DNA of 64,000 bases from Bin87 sp965262485 (GCA_965262485.1 OZ253540.1:2046001-2110000); one strand, 5' to 3'; shown: positions 9,067 to 17,307, counted from the stretch's first letter. Numbers and translations: made by a program. Notes: a model not told the origin generated them from the sequence alone.

Positions 9067-9903
9067 TCAGGGCTTCTCCGTCGATCTGACGCACTGCACA
9101 TGGTCGAAGTGCAGATTCGCTGGCTGAATGGCGGTGTTGTATCCGCTTGATACTACGCCGGCGTCCATGTCCGTTGCTCTACGGCTGAAATCGGGCACGT
9201 GTCGTAACGGTCGGGTCACGGCGTCTCTCTGCTGCCTGTATTGTTCAGAAATGAGTTTTGCTTTCACTCTGCCGCGCAGGTCCGCTTGACGATGTTGGAG
9301 TGCAAAGTCAGCACAGCGGGTTCGGCCTACAAGACCTGGTTTGCCGCATCGGACGCATAGGCCGAGGGATATGCGCTCCGCGCGCACCTGCGCTCTACGC
9401 TGTCGCCGGTTCTTCTTGTACTGTTCGCTGCGCACTCGCTTGCGTGTCATGCTTGCCCATCGGGTGTCTTGGGCGGCAATCTCTTCGCGGATCTGCTCGA
9501 TTGATTCTACGCTGATCTGCGGGCGTGGTTTCATGCCTGATGCCCTTCGTCGCTTCTCCGAGGTCAGCCGGTTCGATTCGCGGTGTGTCGCAGCGCACTT
9601 TTCGCAACGGGTTTGGCCCTGTATGGCTGCTTGGCCGCAGCTGCAAAGACCTTGTTTCTTGCGTTCCTGCCGTGAGAGGGCTGGTTGCCGTTTGCGCTTT
9701 GATGGCTGGGATTTAGGTGCGCGGGTGGCTTTCTTCGGGCTTGTCCGAGTTGATTTTCGGCGTGGGGCGGATTGCGTACGTTTGTGGGATCGCTTGGGTA
9801 TAAATATGGTGTCGGTAAAAAGTTGTGGTTTTGTGGTGCGTACCCCCCGTTCACGCGGGGAGAATGACGGTCGGCTCTGTCGTGCGGGTTGTTTCAGGTG
9901 GTC
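9067..9903 (-). CDS. Basic protein with two CxxCG-type zinc-finger units, function unknown
   Basis: The coding signal is two related units, GLCSCGQAAIQGQTRCEKC followed by HRESNR, and GLCVRCGKPGLVGRTRCADF followed by HRQADLRG. They are separated and flanked by Lys/Arg-rich sequence (KRKRQPALSRQERKK; KKNRRQRRAQVRAER). The first unit has lost one Cys of its first pair and the second has lost the final one, so metal binding may be partial. No good ATG, GTG or TTG appears between the end of the upstream Uma2 gene and the first finger; the frame itself opens at 10020 inside that gene, so the true start is unknown. Probably nucleic-acid binding. I do not recognise a named family. Confidence 0.45.
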   Translation of the reverse strand, partial: DHLKQPARQSRPSFSPRERGVRTTKPQLFTDTIFIPKRSHKRTQSAPRRKSTRTSPKKATRAPKSQPSKRKRQPALSRQERKKQGLCSCGQAAIQGQTRCEKCAATHRESNRLTSEKRRRASGMKPRPQISVESIEQIREEIAAQDTRWASMTRKRVRSEQYKKNRRQRRAQVRAERISLGLCVRCGKPGLVGRTRCADFALQHRQADLRGRVKAKLISEQYRQQRDAVTRPLRHVPDFSRRATDMDAGVVSSGYNTAIQPANLHFDHVQCVRSTEKP

Positions 9904-10600
9904 ATTCGCCGCGCAGTTGGCGTAGCTGGTTCTGCAGTTCCTGTAACTTGGCTTCCGCCTGGATGCGGGCTTGGCGTTCTGACTCCAATGTGGCGATGTG
10001 CTGGCCGGTGTTGGGGTCATACCAGCCCAGTTGGCCTTCGGTCCAGCGCAGGTTGAGGCTGAGGATGGCGCTGTAGCCTTGGAGGCTGCCGTCGGTGAGT
10101 GCCTCGATGGGCAGCGGTTCGTATTGGCCGCTGACGAGGCGGTCGCCGGCGAGGCGAGTGCCGTGGAACTGTCCGGTTTCGTCGAAGCGCCAGTATTCCT
10201 GGATGCCCAGAGCGGCGTAGGAAATGCGCTTGTCGACTGTGTCCCGGCGTCCGGTGGAGCGTGAGGCTATCTCGAGGGCGAAGTCCGGCGGCTTGCCTTG
10301 CTCGGAGATGACGTAGCCGTTGCGTGCCAGGTAGCCGGCGGGGTCGGCGTCGAAGGCGACAAAGAGGTCGGGGTAGGGCACTCCGATCATGCTCTGGAGT
10401 TGGGCCGGAGGGACCGGCGCGAGGTAGAGGTCGGAGCCGACGACGGTGGTTTCGAGTTTGCCGAGGTGCTTAGCCAGGTAGTGGGCGCCGCCGGTGAGGG
10501 ACAGGTGGCGGGAGGCGGTCATCTTTTCGTCCTGGGTCTGCTCGGGTTCCGGGAGCTGGAACTCGGCTTCTGGTAGTTTCGGCGTCTTGGCGGTGGTCAT
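9902..10600 (-). CDS. Uma2-family (DUF820) putative restriction endonuclease
   Basis: 232 residues. The family hallmarks are present in order: PYPDLFVAFD, PPDFALEIASRSTGRRD, KRISYAALGIQEYWRFD and a C-terminal stretch ending in a coiled coil (LESERQARIQAEAKLQELQNQ). The conserved PD, E and K form the PD-(D/E)XK-like core described for Uma2 proteins. These occur in very many copies in Chloroflexota and cyanobacteria and are predicted nucleases of unknown role. An ATG at 10600 opens it. The basic zinc-finger gene follows on the same strand and may be co-transcribed. Confidence 0.85.
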   Translation of the reverse strand: MTTAKTPKLPEAEFQLPEPEQTQDEKMTASRHLSLTGGAHYLAKHLGKLETTVVGSDLYLAPVPPAQLQSMIGVPYPDLFVAFDADPAGYLARNGYVISEQGKPPDFALEIASRSTGRRDTVDKRISYAALGIQEYWRFDETGQFHGTRLAGDRLVSGQYEPLPIEALTDGSLQGYSAILSLNLRWTEGQLGWYDPNTGQHIATLESERQARIQAEAKLQELQNQLRQLRGE

Positions 10601-10754
10601 GGTGATCCTCGCCGGGTGTGGTGTATGCGCGGCTGGTTGGCGACGCGTCGGGCGTTGGGTTGGATTATACCCTTTGCGGTTTGGGCTGGGGTATTACACC
10701 GTTTGATGTCAGGAGATGCGTCTCGGCGGGCGCGGCGGGCGCGGCGGTGTTTCT
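10601..10754. other. Short intergenic interval, no gene recognised
   Basis: GC-rich sequence with open frames on both strands that show low-complexity Arg/Pro composition and no family pattern. Confidence 0.4.
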
Positions 10755-11063
10755 TCAAGCAGTTGGCGCGGGGTAGCTGGCCGGGCATGGTTCGTTGGCG
10801 GCAGTTGTTGTTGAGGTTGAGTTCCTTCGGCCGTTGGCGGTTTTCGGTGGCGTATGCTGGGTGGGTTCCCGTGTCTGCTTTTCAGCGAGGCGTGGTCCCG
10901 CAGCATTGGCGGCGGTCTTGCAATTGGCGGAGTCCGCGTGGGTTTTTCGGCTGGGCTTGACGGCTTTGCGGTTTTGGGGACGCGTGTTGCCGGAGTTGGC
11001 CGGCTTGGGGAGGATGAAGGTGAACTCGAAAGTACCACCTATTGCACGTGTGTGCGGGGTCAT
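10755..11063 (-). CDS. Small protein paralogous at its N-terminus to the one at 12039-12254
   Basis: The first 23 residues (MTPHTRAIGGTFEF, then a PxPxN-like end) match MNPHKWAVGTTFEW of the 12.2-kb gene. The DNA differs mostly at synonymous or conservative positions (GGT GGT ACT against GGC ACA ACA), which argues that both are translated. The rest is a Lys/Thr/Pro/Ala-rich tail that could be a disordered region or a frameshifted end. No known domain is recognised. It may be a second, decayed copy of the leader gene of the HEPN operon. Confidence 0.35.
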   Translation of the reverse strand: MTPHTRAIGGTFEFTFILPKPANSGNTRPQNRKAVKPSRKTHADSANCKTAANAAGPRLAEKQTREPTQHTPPKTANGRRNSTSTTTAANEPCPASYPAPTA

Positions 11064-11191
11064 TGGTGGTTTTGTTGGACCTGCGGAAGTTTAGAACCAG
11101 TGCGGTTTGTTCGAGCTGGAAACGGTAGGGCGCAGCGCGCCGGGCGCTGGAGCCGGCTGCAACGCGAGTCTGTATCGCTGTGTGATTGCGT

Positions 11192-11692
11192 CTAGCGTGA
11201 TCTGATCAGGGTCAAAGTAGCGATGTGAACCCTCTCGCTCGACGCGACTTGCAAATAGTCCAGAATCGCGGCTTCGGCTTGGTCGAGCCGTACGCTGGCT
11301 TGGTTGATGGTGATGGCGGCGTTGGGAGCGTAGTCGGCCGAGTGGCGCAACTGTTGCATATCGTGGAAAGTGTCCGCGAAATTCCGGGCTTGGGAAGAGA
11401 ATTGTTGACGGTGTCGCTGGAGTTCTCGGCGGGCGGTGACGTGGTCAAGACCCCGGTAGACCCGCGACCATGCGGCGGCGGTTGCCGCGTCGGTCGGTGA
11501 CCCGATGAGTGTGGAGGCGTTGCTGTCCGCGAGAGCGTGGAACAGGGAGTAGTAACCGTTGCTGATGGCTCTGCGAACGTGTTCGTCGGTGGGAATATGT
11601 CCCATTTGTTGTGGGTTGAGCAGGTCCCGTCCTGCTTGGATGAGGTTTCTCCAATCAACTGGGGTTGGTGGCGGGTATCCGGATGCGGTCAT
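11192..11692 (-). CDS. HEPN-domain-like protein, candidate toxin RNase
   Basis: 166 residues, all alpha-helical in appearance. HRRAISNGYYSLFHAL-type sequence near residues 40-55 (here VRRAISNGYYSLFHAL) and QLRHSADYAP near residue 115 are the two conserved helices of HEPN proteins; the latter carries the RxxADY form of the catalytic region. HEPN proteins are commonly RNases in toxin-antitoxin and abortive infection systems. The ATG overlaps the stop of the preceding 96-residue gene in an ATGA arrangement, so the two are translationally coupled. The C-terminal segment (QVASSERVHIATLTL) extends past the usual domain. Confidence 0.65.
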   Translation of the reverse strand: MTASGYPPPTPVDWRNLIQAGRDLLNPQQMGHIPTDEHVRRAISNGYYSLFHALADSNASTLIGSPTDAATAAAWSRVYRGLDHVTARRELQRHRQQFSSQARNFADTFHDMQQLRHSADYAPNAAITINQASVRLDQAEAAILDYLQVASSERVHIATLTLIRSR

Positions 11693-11979
11693 GTGCTGAG
11701 TTCGCTCCTGTTCGCGTAGGAGATGTTCGGAGAGTGGACTATTCCGGCCTCTTCGAAGAGGGCGCGCATATCGCTGCTGAATTCCAGTGTTTTTCGTGGG
11801 TCGAGTTGTGGATGGTCGTCTTCGAGGATGACGACGACGTGGACGTAGTCCTCGTCATCTGGGCCGGGTAGGTTCTCGGCTTTCACTTCGTTGATGATGA
11901 AATCGTTGGGCAGGTACTTGGGTAGCTGACTCCAGATGATGTCGGCGATCTTCGCGAGGGTTGCGGTATCGGTGGTCAT
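11689..11979 (-). CDS. Probable partner or antitoxin of the HEPN-like protein
   Basis: 96 residues from the ATG at 11979, which has AAGAGG at good spacing; an extended frame to 12042 is less likely. The sequence reads as an alpha/beta protein: a helical start, then strand YVHVVVILEDDHPQL, a helix and a final strand region. It resembles the size and context of the nucleotidyltransferase-like (MNT) partners of HEPN toxins but lacks the GSx10(D/E)xD motif. Its stop overlaps the HEPN start (ATGA). Inferred to neutralise or modify the HEPN protein; the family is not recognised. Confidence 0.5.
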   Translation of the reverse strand: MTTDTATLAKIADIIWSQLPKYLPNDFIINEVKAENLPGPDDEDYVHVVVILEDDHPQLDPRKTLEFSSDMRALFEEAGIVHSPNISYANRSELST

Positions 11980-12038
11980 GTTTTCAACCTCTTGGAATTG
12001 TGCTGCGATTTGATGATATTTGGCGACGGAAGGAGTGG

Positions 12039-12254
12039 TCAAGAGCGGTGGTGGCAGTATCGAACCGCCTGTGGTGTCGGGTTACTAGCCGAGGCATTTT
12101 TGTTCAAAATATCCAGCTTGGGACCCGAAACGCTGAATTTTTGTGCAAGGCTGGTATTGGGCTCTGGCTTGAGCTCATAGAACGGGTTCGTGGGCATCGA
12201 GAAGTCGAATTCCCACTCGAATGTTGTGCCTACTGCCCACTTGTGCGGGTTCAC
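12039..12254 (-). CDS. Small leader protein of the HEPN operon, paralog of 10755-11063
   Basis: 71 residues, starting GTG-AAC-CCG at 12254 with a stop directly upstream. The N-terminus MNPHKWAVGTTFEWEF is shared, with substitutions, by the 11.06-kb gene. It is followed by a short proline-containing region (MPTNPFYELKPEPN). It ends about 60 bases before the start of the HEPN partner and is in the same direction, so it may be the first gene of a three-gene operon. No known domain is recognised, and no clear ribosome-binding site precedes the GTG, so an earlier start or a frameshift is possible. Confidence 0.4.
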   Translation of the reverse strand: MNPHKWAVGTTFEWEFDFSMPTNPFYELKPEPNTSLAQKFSVSGPKLDILNKNASASNPTPQAVRYCHHRS

Positions 12255-12750
12255 TCAAGGATCACCCCCGTACATGTGGCGCCATCTGCTCCAGTCTCTC
12301 GGTGTCCCCAGATTTCCTAGCGCTGGTCGATGCACCTACATCGGCATTGCTGATCATCCTCCCAGATTGCAGACCCCAGCGGCTCAGCTGACGTCTGGTG
12401 CTGGGATCCGCGGAAACGCGTTCTCACACCGTTTTGGAAGGCTGGACGACTCCAAAACGCCTGAAATAGCCCAAACCGCCATGAGAGCGCGTATTCGTGG
12501 GGTCTATGGCGATTCTGTGGGACGATCGGATCGCCGTTTTTGCAACTTACGGCTGGCGTACCGCGGCCAACGGGATCCGCCGTCCCCCAATACCAGCAGA
12601 CGTTTCGGCGCAACCACGCCGCGCACCGTCCTTCAATCCTGATGTGGGAAAGGGATTGCGGTAAGCTGGGCTGTTTTCGCTATGTTTAGTCCATCACCCG
12701 CGACGTGGTCACACAGTAACGGACACGCCGCCACATCAGGAGTGCACGAT
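12255..12750. other. Interval of about 500 bases without a recognised gene
   Basis: Open frames exist on both strands (for example 12190-12642 + and 12317-12613 -), but their products look like random composition. It probably carries the promoters of the HEPN operon and the excisionase gene. Confidence 0.4.
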
Positions 12751-13083
12751 ATGGACCAAACGCCCGAAAGGATCACCTACAGTGTGAAGGAAGCAGCCGC
12801 GGCCCTGGGAGTCAGCGAATGGATGGTGCGGGAGGAAATCCGTGTTGGACGCATTGATTCCGTCAGGTTCGGCGCTCGTATATTAATCCCCCGCCAGGCC
12901 CTGGAACGCCTCGTGGGCAACTCGGAACAGACCGACGCAAATCCAGCGCCGCGCCTGACGAAGCTCACCAACCGAGCTCCGACTGAGTTGAGACCAAACG
13001 TCGTCGTGCGTCCGGTCTTGCCGACCGGTTCATCGATGGGATCCGCGTTCTCACCGCGGGCAAAGAACCAAACCAGTTGGTAG
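12751..13083 (+). CDS. Excisionase/MerR-type helix-turn-helix DNA-binding protein
   Basis: 110 residues from ATG 12751, preceded by AGGAG. Residues 8-60 form the excisionase-family winged helix: YSVKEAAAALGVSEWMVREE, then IRVGRIDSVRFGARILIPRQALERL. This fold binds element ends and steers the integrase toward excision. The remaining 50 residues are Pro/Arg/Thr-rich and unlike the family; a slip after the domain is possible. The integrase gene lies 310 bases downstream on the same strand, the usual xis-int pairing of an integrated element. Confidence 0.8.
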   Translation: MDQTPERITYSVKEAAAALGVSEWMVREEIRVGRIDSVRFGARILIPRQALERLVGNSEQTDANPAPRLTKLTNRAPTELRPNVVVRPVLPTGSSMGSAFSPRAKNQTSW

Positions 13084-13246
13084 ACTGCCGGATCCGACGG
13101 TCCTTGCAGGCGTCGGCCTGCCCGAACTATGCGCAGCTAGAGGCGCCGGCGGCCGCATTTGGGGCAAGCCTCCATTGCCTATACAACTTTCGAGTTGGAA
13201 AACCGCCGACCACAAAACTTCAGACTCAACAAGGAGGTGAGATGTC

Positions 13247-13339
13247 ATGCAGGGAGTTTCCGGCGGAGCGGTTCAACGTTTTGGCAAATCCGTGAAGACG
13301 CTGCCGGACGGTCCCGTCGGAAATCATCAGCCGAGCTGA
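13247..13339 (+). CDS. Possible 30-residue small protein between xis and int
   Basis: An AAGGAGG at 13231-13237, a near-perfect ribosome-binding site, is followed at 9 bases by ATG 13247 and a 30-codon frame ending in TGA (product begins MQGVSGGAVQRFGKS). A competing ATG at 13242 gives 16 residues or fewer. The strong signal suggests that something is translated here; the product is not recognised. Confidence 0.35.
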   Translation: MQGVSGGAVQRFGKSVKTLPDGPVGNHQPS

Positions 13340-13394
13340 CCCGTTCGCGCCAAGTTCGTTAACAATTGAAAACCGATTGGAGAGGTATCACACC

Positions 13395-14522
13395 ATGAAA
13401 GGCACTATCAGGCAACGCAATCCAGGCTCCTGGGAAATCCAGGTGTTCCTGGGCCGTGACGCCAATGGCAAACGCATCCGCAAGACGGAAACGGTCCGGG
13501 GAAAGAAATCCGACGCCCAACGTCGGCTGCGCGAAATCCTGGCAGAATTGGATCGCGGCATCACCCCTACAAAAATCCAGTACAAGGTCGGTGAGTGGCT
13601 GGACAAATGGCTCCAGGAGAAAATCATTCCCAATCGCCGGCAGAAGACGATCGACCGTTACGAGGGCATCATCCGGCTCCACATCAAACCTTTCTTGGAG
13701 CACGTGGGGCTGGTGCAACTCTCCCCAATGCATATACAGGGTCTGGAGTCCAAACTCTTGGACGAAGGGATGGCGCCGAAGGGTGTGCAGGCGGTACACC
13801 ACGTGCTCAGCGGTGCCGTGAAACACGCGCTGAGAATGGAAATGATATTCAGGGATCCCGTGGCGCTGGTGTCGCCACCCACCGTCGCCAAGACGGAAGC
13901 GTACAGTCCCGAAATGGACGATGTGCTGGCGCTATTGTCGTTGGCGGAAAAGGCGGAGAACCCTCTTTGGCCGTTCATCCACCTCATCGCTTTCACTGGG
14001 ATGCGCCGAGGCGAAGCCCTGGCTTTGACGTGGGAGCATATCGATCTGGACGAGGGAACCCTGCAAATATGCCAGTCCCTGGTCGTGACAGCTGATGGTG
14101 TGTCGTTGGAGCCGCCTAAGACGGCACGCGGGGAGCGGACCGTGGCCTTGGATGCACTGACCGTGGGAGTCCTGCGTAAGCACCGGGCACAACAAGAGGA
14201 ACTAGCAGGCCAACTGGGTGTAGAGCCACCTGCGATCGTCTTCCCCCGGCGCGAATGGACCGGGTGGTCGCACCCCAACACGGTGATGCACGCCGTGGAA
14301 CGGTTGGCAAAACGCGCGGGATGCCCAAGTGTTACGTTGAGAAGCCTGCGGCATTTCCACGCCTCGGTGTTGCTGGATGTGCGGCCAAACTATGCCGTGG
14401 CGGCCGAACGTCTTGGCCATTCAAGTCCCAAAATCACCATGGATATCTACGCCCACGCCTTCGAGGGATGGCAACAGGAAGCGGCGGATGCCTTTGCGAA
14501 TGCCATGCAGCCAGCAGCCTGA
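13395..14522 (+). CDS. Tyrosine recombinase / phage-type integrase
   Basis: 375 residues from ATG 13395, after GGAGAGG. The N-terminal AP2-like arm-binding part (RNPGSWEIQVFLGRDANGKR), a core-binding SAM-like domain (about 60-160) and the catalytic domain follow. Catalytic residues: Arg204 (GMRRGE), Lys242 (PPKTARGE), Arg319 (SLRHFHAS), His342 (LGHSS) and Tyr352 (MDIYAHAF). The His of the usual HxLRH box is Arg316 here (LRSLRH), an uncommon change. It lies with excisionase at the right end of the accessory island and probably mobilised it. No attachment site could be identified. Confidence 0.9.
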   Translation: MKGTIRQRNPGSWEIQVFLGRDANGKRIRKTETVRGKKSDAQRRLREILAELDRGITPTKIQYKVGEWLDKWLQEKIIPNRRQKTIDRYEGIIRLHIKPFLEHVGLVQLSPMHIQGLESKLLDEGMAPKGVQAVHHVLSGAVKHALRMEMIFRDPVALVSPPTVAKTEAYSPEMDDVLALLSLAEKAENPLWPFIHLIAFTGMRRGEALALTWEHIDLDEGTLQICQSLVVTADGVSLEPPKTARGERTVALDALTVGVLRKHRAQQEELAGQLGVEPPAIVFPRREWTGWSHPNTVMHAVERLAKRAGCPSVTLRSLRHFHASVLLDVRPNYAVAAERLGHSSPKITMDIYAHAFEGWQQEAADAFANAMQPAA

Positions 14523-14786
14523 AAATTGCTGGACAAATGCTGGACAAATTCACAACAACGGACATAGCTTCACCGCATGAGGCCCGTAGGTTTGAGTAGA
14601 AAATCTCAATTCACAACAGTGTACAATACGCCAAAATACTGATACCTTCGAGTCTGACCTTCGGCACCATCCCATCCATTGCTCAGGCGGGCCAACGTCC
14701 GAGCGCTGCCACAGGCCGCTCGCGCTCCCCGGTTGGGGGGCGGACTACCCGAGGTTGGACGCTAACGCACTCTGCGCTGTTGGGGC
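14523..14786. other. Junction between the integrase and the amidase gene
   Basis: No gene. The AT-richer stretch 14580-14640 right after the integrase (around TCTCAATTCACAACAGTGTA) is a plausible place for the element end, but no matching repeat was found at the other side of the island. Confidence 0.35.
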
Positions 14787-16145
14787 CTAATCAAACCCTG
14801 GCGGACAGAGGGACACTCCCAACGCTTGCTCGCACCATTGGGCCGCGCCCAATAGCTTGCCTTCCTCGTAGGGCAGGCCCCCGAACTGGACGGCCATGGG
14901 CAAACCCAGCTCACTTAGCCCGGACGGCACGACTACCGTGGGCAAACCGCTGGAAGTCCAGGGCACCTGGAAGGCGGCGTCGCCGGTGGTGTTGAGGTCC
15001 CTGGGCGCGGGTGAAACGGTGGCCGGCGTCATGACGACATCGACCTGCCTCACCATGTCCACCATGTCGTCGCGGAACTGACGTCGCAGCCGCTGCGCCT
15101 GGAGGTACTTGGAAGCCGGCATTATCAAGCCCATTTCGATGGCGGAGCGGATGCGTGGCCCGTATTCGTCGGCCCGTTCCCGGTAGAATCGCTCGTGGAA
15201 GGCAGCGCATTCCACGTGCATAACGATGCGCTGGGCACTGTGGCACGAGGCGAAGGTGTCAGGAAGCGACAACTCCACCACTTCCGCTCCCGCATCAGCC
15301 AGCCGTTGGGCCACTTGCTCGGTATGCGCCCATACCTCGGCGGTTGCGGTCTCGGAATAGTATTCACGCACCAGACCGATCCGGGGCGGATGATTATGCT
15401 GGGCCATCTGTCGGGTGAAGTCAGGAACAGGCAGGTCCAGTGATCCGGGATCGTTTGGGTCCACGCCGCTCATCGCGGTAAGCATCAGGGCGGCGTCGGC
15501 CACGCTGCGCACCAGGATGCCAACATGGTCCAACGACCAACTGACCGGAACGACACCGTAGCGGCTGATGCGCCCGTAGGTCGGTTTCAGGCCAACGATA
15601 CCGTTGTAACCGGCAGGGCGGCAGGTGGAGCCGCCGGTTTGCGACCCGGTGGCGGCGGGCACCATCCGGGCGGCCACGGCCGCCGAAGAGCCGCTGCTGG
15701 AGCCACCAGGGGTATGCTCAAGGTTCCACGGATTGCGGGTCGGCGATGGATCGGAGGTGGCGAACTCGGTGGTTACGGCCTTGCCCAGTATGATCCCCCC
15801 GGCCCGGCGTATCCTGGCCACTGACGTGGCATCATAGTCCGGTACGAACTCAGCGTAGATCCTGGAACCGGCAGTGGTCAGCATCCCGTCGGTGTTGAAT
15901 ATATCCTTGAGTCCCACCGGAACACCGTGGAGTGGCCCCAGGGGATCGCCACGTTCCACCTCGGTCTCCCGGCGGCGGGCCGTCTCCAGCACTTCCTCCC
16001 GGTCGATAGTAACCCAGGCGCGAATGTCGCCGTCGAAACGGTCGATCCGGTCGAGCAACGACTGGCACAGTGTTACGGGAGAGAGCGTGCCCTGCCGTAT
16101 CTGCGCGGCGGCCTGGGAGGCGGTGAGTTCGTAGGGTTCCGGCAT
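14787..16145 (-). CDS. Amidase-signature family amidohydrolase
   Basis: 452 residues from ATG 16145 (GAGG upstream; GTG 16157 is an alternative). The Ser-cisSer-Lys triad is intact: Lys80 (GVPVGLKDIF), the GGSSSGSSAAVAA loop with the cis-Ser near 154, and nucleophile Ser173 in GSQTGGSTCRPAGYNG, where the usual Asp of GSDTGGS is Gln. The length and the remaining sequence match GatA-like amidases that hydrolyse small amides or nitrile-derived amides; a tRNA amidotransferase role is unlikely without gatB/gatC nearby. A 60-residue gene lies 36 bases upstream on the same strand and may be its small partner. Confidence 0.9.
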   Translation of the reverse strand: MPEPYELTASQAAAQIRQGTLSPVTLCQSLLDRIDRFDGDIRAWVTIDREEVLETARRRETEVERGDPLGPLHGVPVGLKDIFNTDGMLTTAGSRIYAEFVPDYDATSVARIRRAGGIILGKAVTTEFATSDPSPTRNPWNLEHTPGGSSSGSSAAVAARMVPAATGSQTGGSTCRPAGYNGIVGLKPTYGRISRYGVVPVSWSLDHVGILVRSVADAALMLTAMSGVDPNDPGSLDLPVPDFTRQMAQHNHPPRIGLVREYYSETATAEVWAHTEQVAQRLADAGAEVVELSLPDTFASCHSAQRIVMHVECAAFHERFYRERADEYGPRIRSAIEMGLIMPASKYLQAQRLRRQFRDDMVDMVRQVDVVMTPATVSPAPRDLNTTGDAAFQVPWTSSGLPTVVVPSGLSELGLPMAVQFGGLPYEEGKLLGAAQWCEQALGVSLCPPGFD

Positions 16146-16181
16146 CGTCGTCCTCACAATACATGGTCGGTCTTGGGTGGT

Positions 16182-16364
16182 CTATTGATAAAAACCTGGT
16201 TCCAGGTCCACATGCACCGAAACCTGGTCGATTTCCCAAATTTGGCGGGCCGTCTGTTCCAGGAAATCCTGTAATTCGGCGGCGCGCCGTTCTCCGAACT
16301 CGGCGACGGCCCGTTCCTTCAATTCTTCGAATATGTGTTCTACAGAGTCCCCGGGCTTCATCAT
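16182..16364 (-). CDS. Small 60-residue protein upstream of the amidase
   Basis: Starts at one of two adjacent ATGs after GGAGG. It is helical (EHIFEELKERAVAEFGERRAAELQ), then has a short C-terminal strand region (VSVHVDLEPGFYQ). The position and size recall the small accessory subunits of some amidases (GatC, AtzG), but I see no sequence motif of those families. Co-transcription with the amidase is likely. Function unknown. Confidence 0.6.
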   Translation of the reverse strand: MMKPGDSVEHIFEELKERAVAEFGERRAAELQDFLEQTARQIWEIDQVSVHVDLEPGFYQ

Positions 16365-16439
16365 GAACCTCCGGTTGTCATTTCGAGTTTAGCGGCATTC
16401 TAACAGATGGGATTACTCGCGCGCAGTCATCGTCCCGCC

Positions 16440-16512
16440 AACCTAGGGCAATCGCATATTAACCCGTCATTCCGGCGCCCTAACCCGTCATTCCGGCCTT
16501 GAGCCGGAATCC
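16440..16512. repeat. Short dispersed repeat (CCCGTCATTCCGG type)
   Basis: Two tandem CCCGTCATTCCGG units, followed by GCCTTGAGCCGGAATCCAGA. The same block recurs at about 25130-25195. Confidence 0.6.
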
Positions 16513-16585
16513 AGACGTTTCCGAGTAGAGTACGGCAGCGATTTAAAGATATGATGATGAGGCAATTAGGAAGAAGGAGCGAACT

Positions 16586-17020
16586 ATGGCCGAGTACATA
16601 CCGTCGACCGCCGATTGGGTACGTGATCAAGTGGCGCTTTACGAGGGTTCCGGAGGCGCAGAGGGAACTACTCTGCGTGATACCGGATTGCCCGTCATCA
16701 TCGTGACCAACCGTGGGAATCAAACCGGAGCAATACGCAAGACGCCGCTGATGCGGGTGAAGGATGGCAACAACTACGTGCTGGTAGGCTCGCGGGGCGG
16801 GGCGCCCAAAAACCCGGTGTGGGTGTATAACCTGCGGGCGGGCGGCGAAGTTGAGATTCGGGACGAGGCTGACGTGTACACGATGCGAGTCCGCGAAATC
16901 GAGGAAGGGGAGGAGCGGGCGCGGCTGTGGACGCTTGCCGTGGCGGCGTTCCCGCCCTACGAGGAGTATCAGGGCCGGACGGCTCGCAGGATTCCGGTGT
17001 TCCTGGCGGAGCCAGCGTAA
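16586..17020 (+). CDS. Deazaflavin (F420)-dependent nitroreductase-family protein, Ddn type
   Basis: 144 residues after AAGAAGGAG. The family pattern is clear: an N-terminal helix (DWVRDQVALYEGSGG), then LPVIIVTNRGNQTGAIRKTPLMRV, a split-barrel core (NYVLVGSRGGAPKNPVWVYNL) and a C-terminal helix ending in RTARRIPVFLAEP. Homologs in mycobacteria and Chloroflexota bind F420H2 and reduce quinones or nitro compounds. The Lys/Arg-rich GxxRKTPLMRV stretch is the expected phosphate-binding region. It is monocistronic; a repeat element follows. Confidence 0.85.
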   Translation: MAEYIPSTADWVRDQVALYEGSGGAEGTTLRDTGLPVIIVTNRGNQTGAIRKTPLMRVKDGNNYVLVGSRGGAPKNPVWVYNLRAGGEVEIRDEADVYTMRVREIEEGEERARLWTLAVAAFPPYEEYQGRTARRIPVFLAEPA

Positions 17021-17073
17021 CGGGAGCCGGTCTCATCGGCCAGGCTCATCCCCCCGACTACCAGGGTCATTCG

Positions 17074-17200
17074 GTTGTCATTGCGAGGAGCGTAGCGACG
17101 TGGCAATCTCGCCAAAGTACCCCACCCGGTGGGCACGGAGACCTTCACTATAAGTTACAGGATTGCCACCCCCGTATCAAGTACGAGGTCGCAATGACAT
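17074..17200. repeat. Dispersed palindromic repeat, CATTGCGAGGAGCG family
   Basis: Begins GTCATTGCGAGGAGCG and ends GGTCGCAATGACA, with inner inverted pair GTGGCAATCTC / GGATTGCCAC. Related copies are at about 22183-22262, 25257-25366, 28240-28364 and 39500-39671. Confidence 0.75.
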
Positions 17201-17307
17201 AAGGAAAACCGAAAGGCCCTGCCCCGGCTACTCCCTTGACAACCGGGTCTCCCAAGTTACAATCGCCGTAGAAATCCGGTGCTGTGGCCGAGTAAGGAGA
17301 AACTGCA

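Noticed and set aside
10709..11038. Pro/Arg-rich minus-strand frame as a gene
   Set aside because: Low-complexity composition in a GC-rich stretch and no start signal; the overlapping frame at 10755-11063 has a paralog and is preferred.
14780..16274. Long plus-strand frames within the amidase gene
   Set aside because: They mirror the amidase on the other strand; the minus-strand frame carries the intact catalytic triad.
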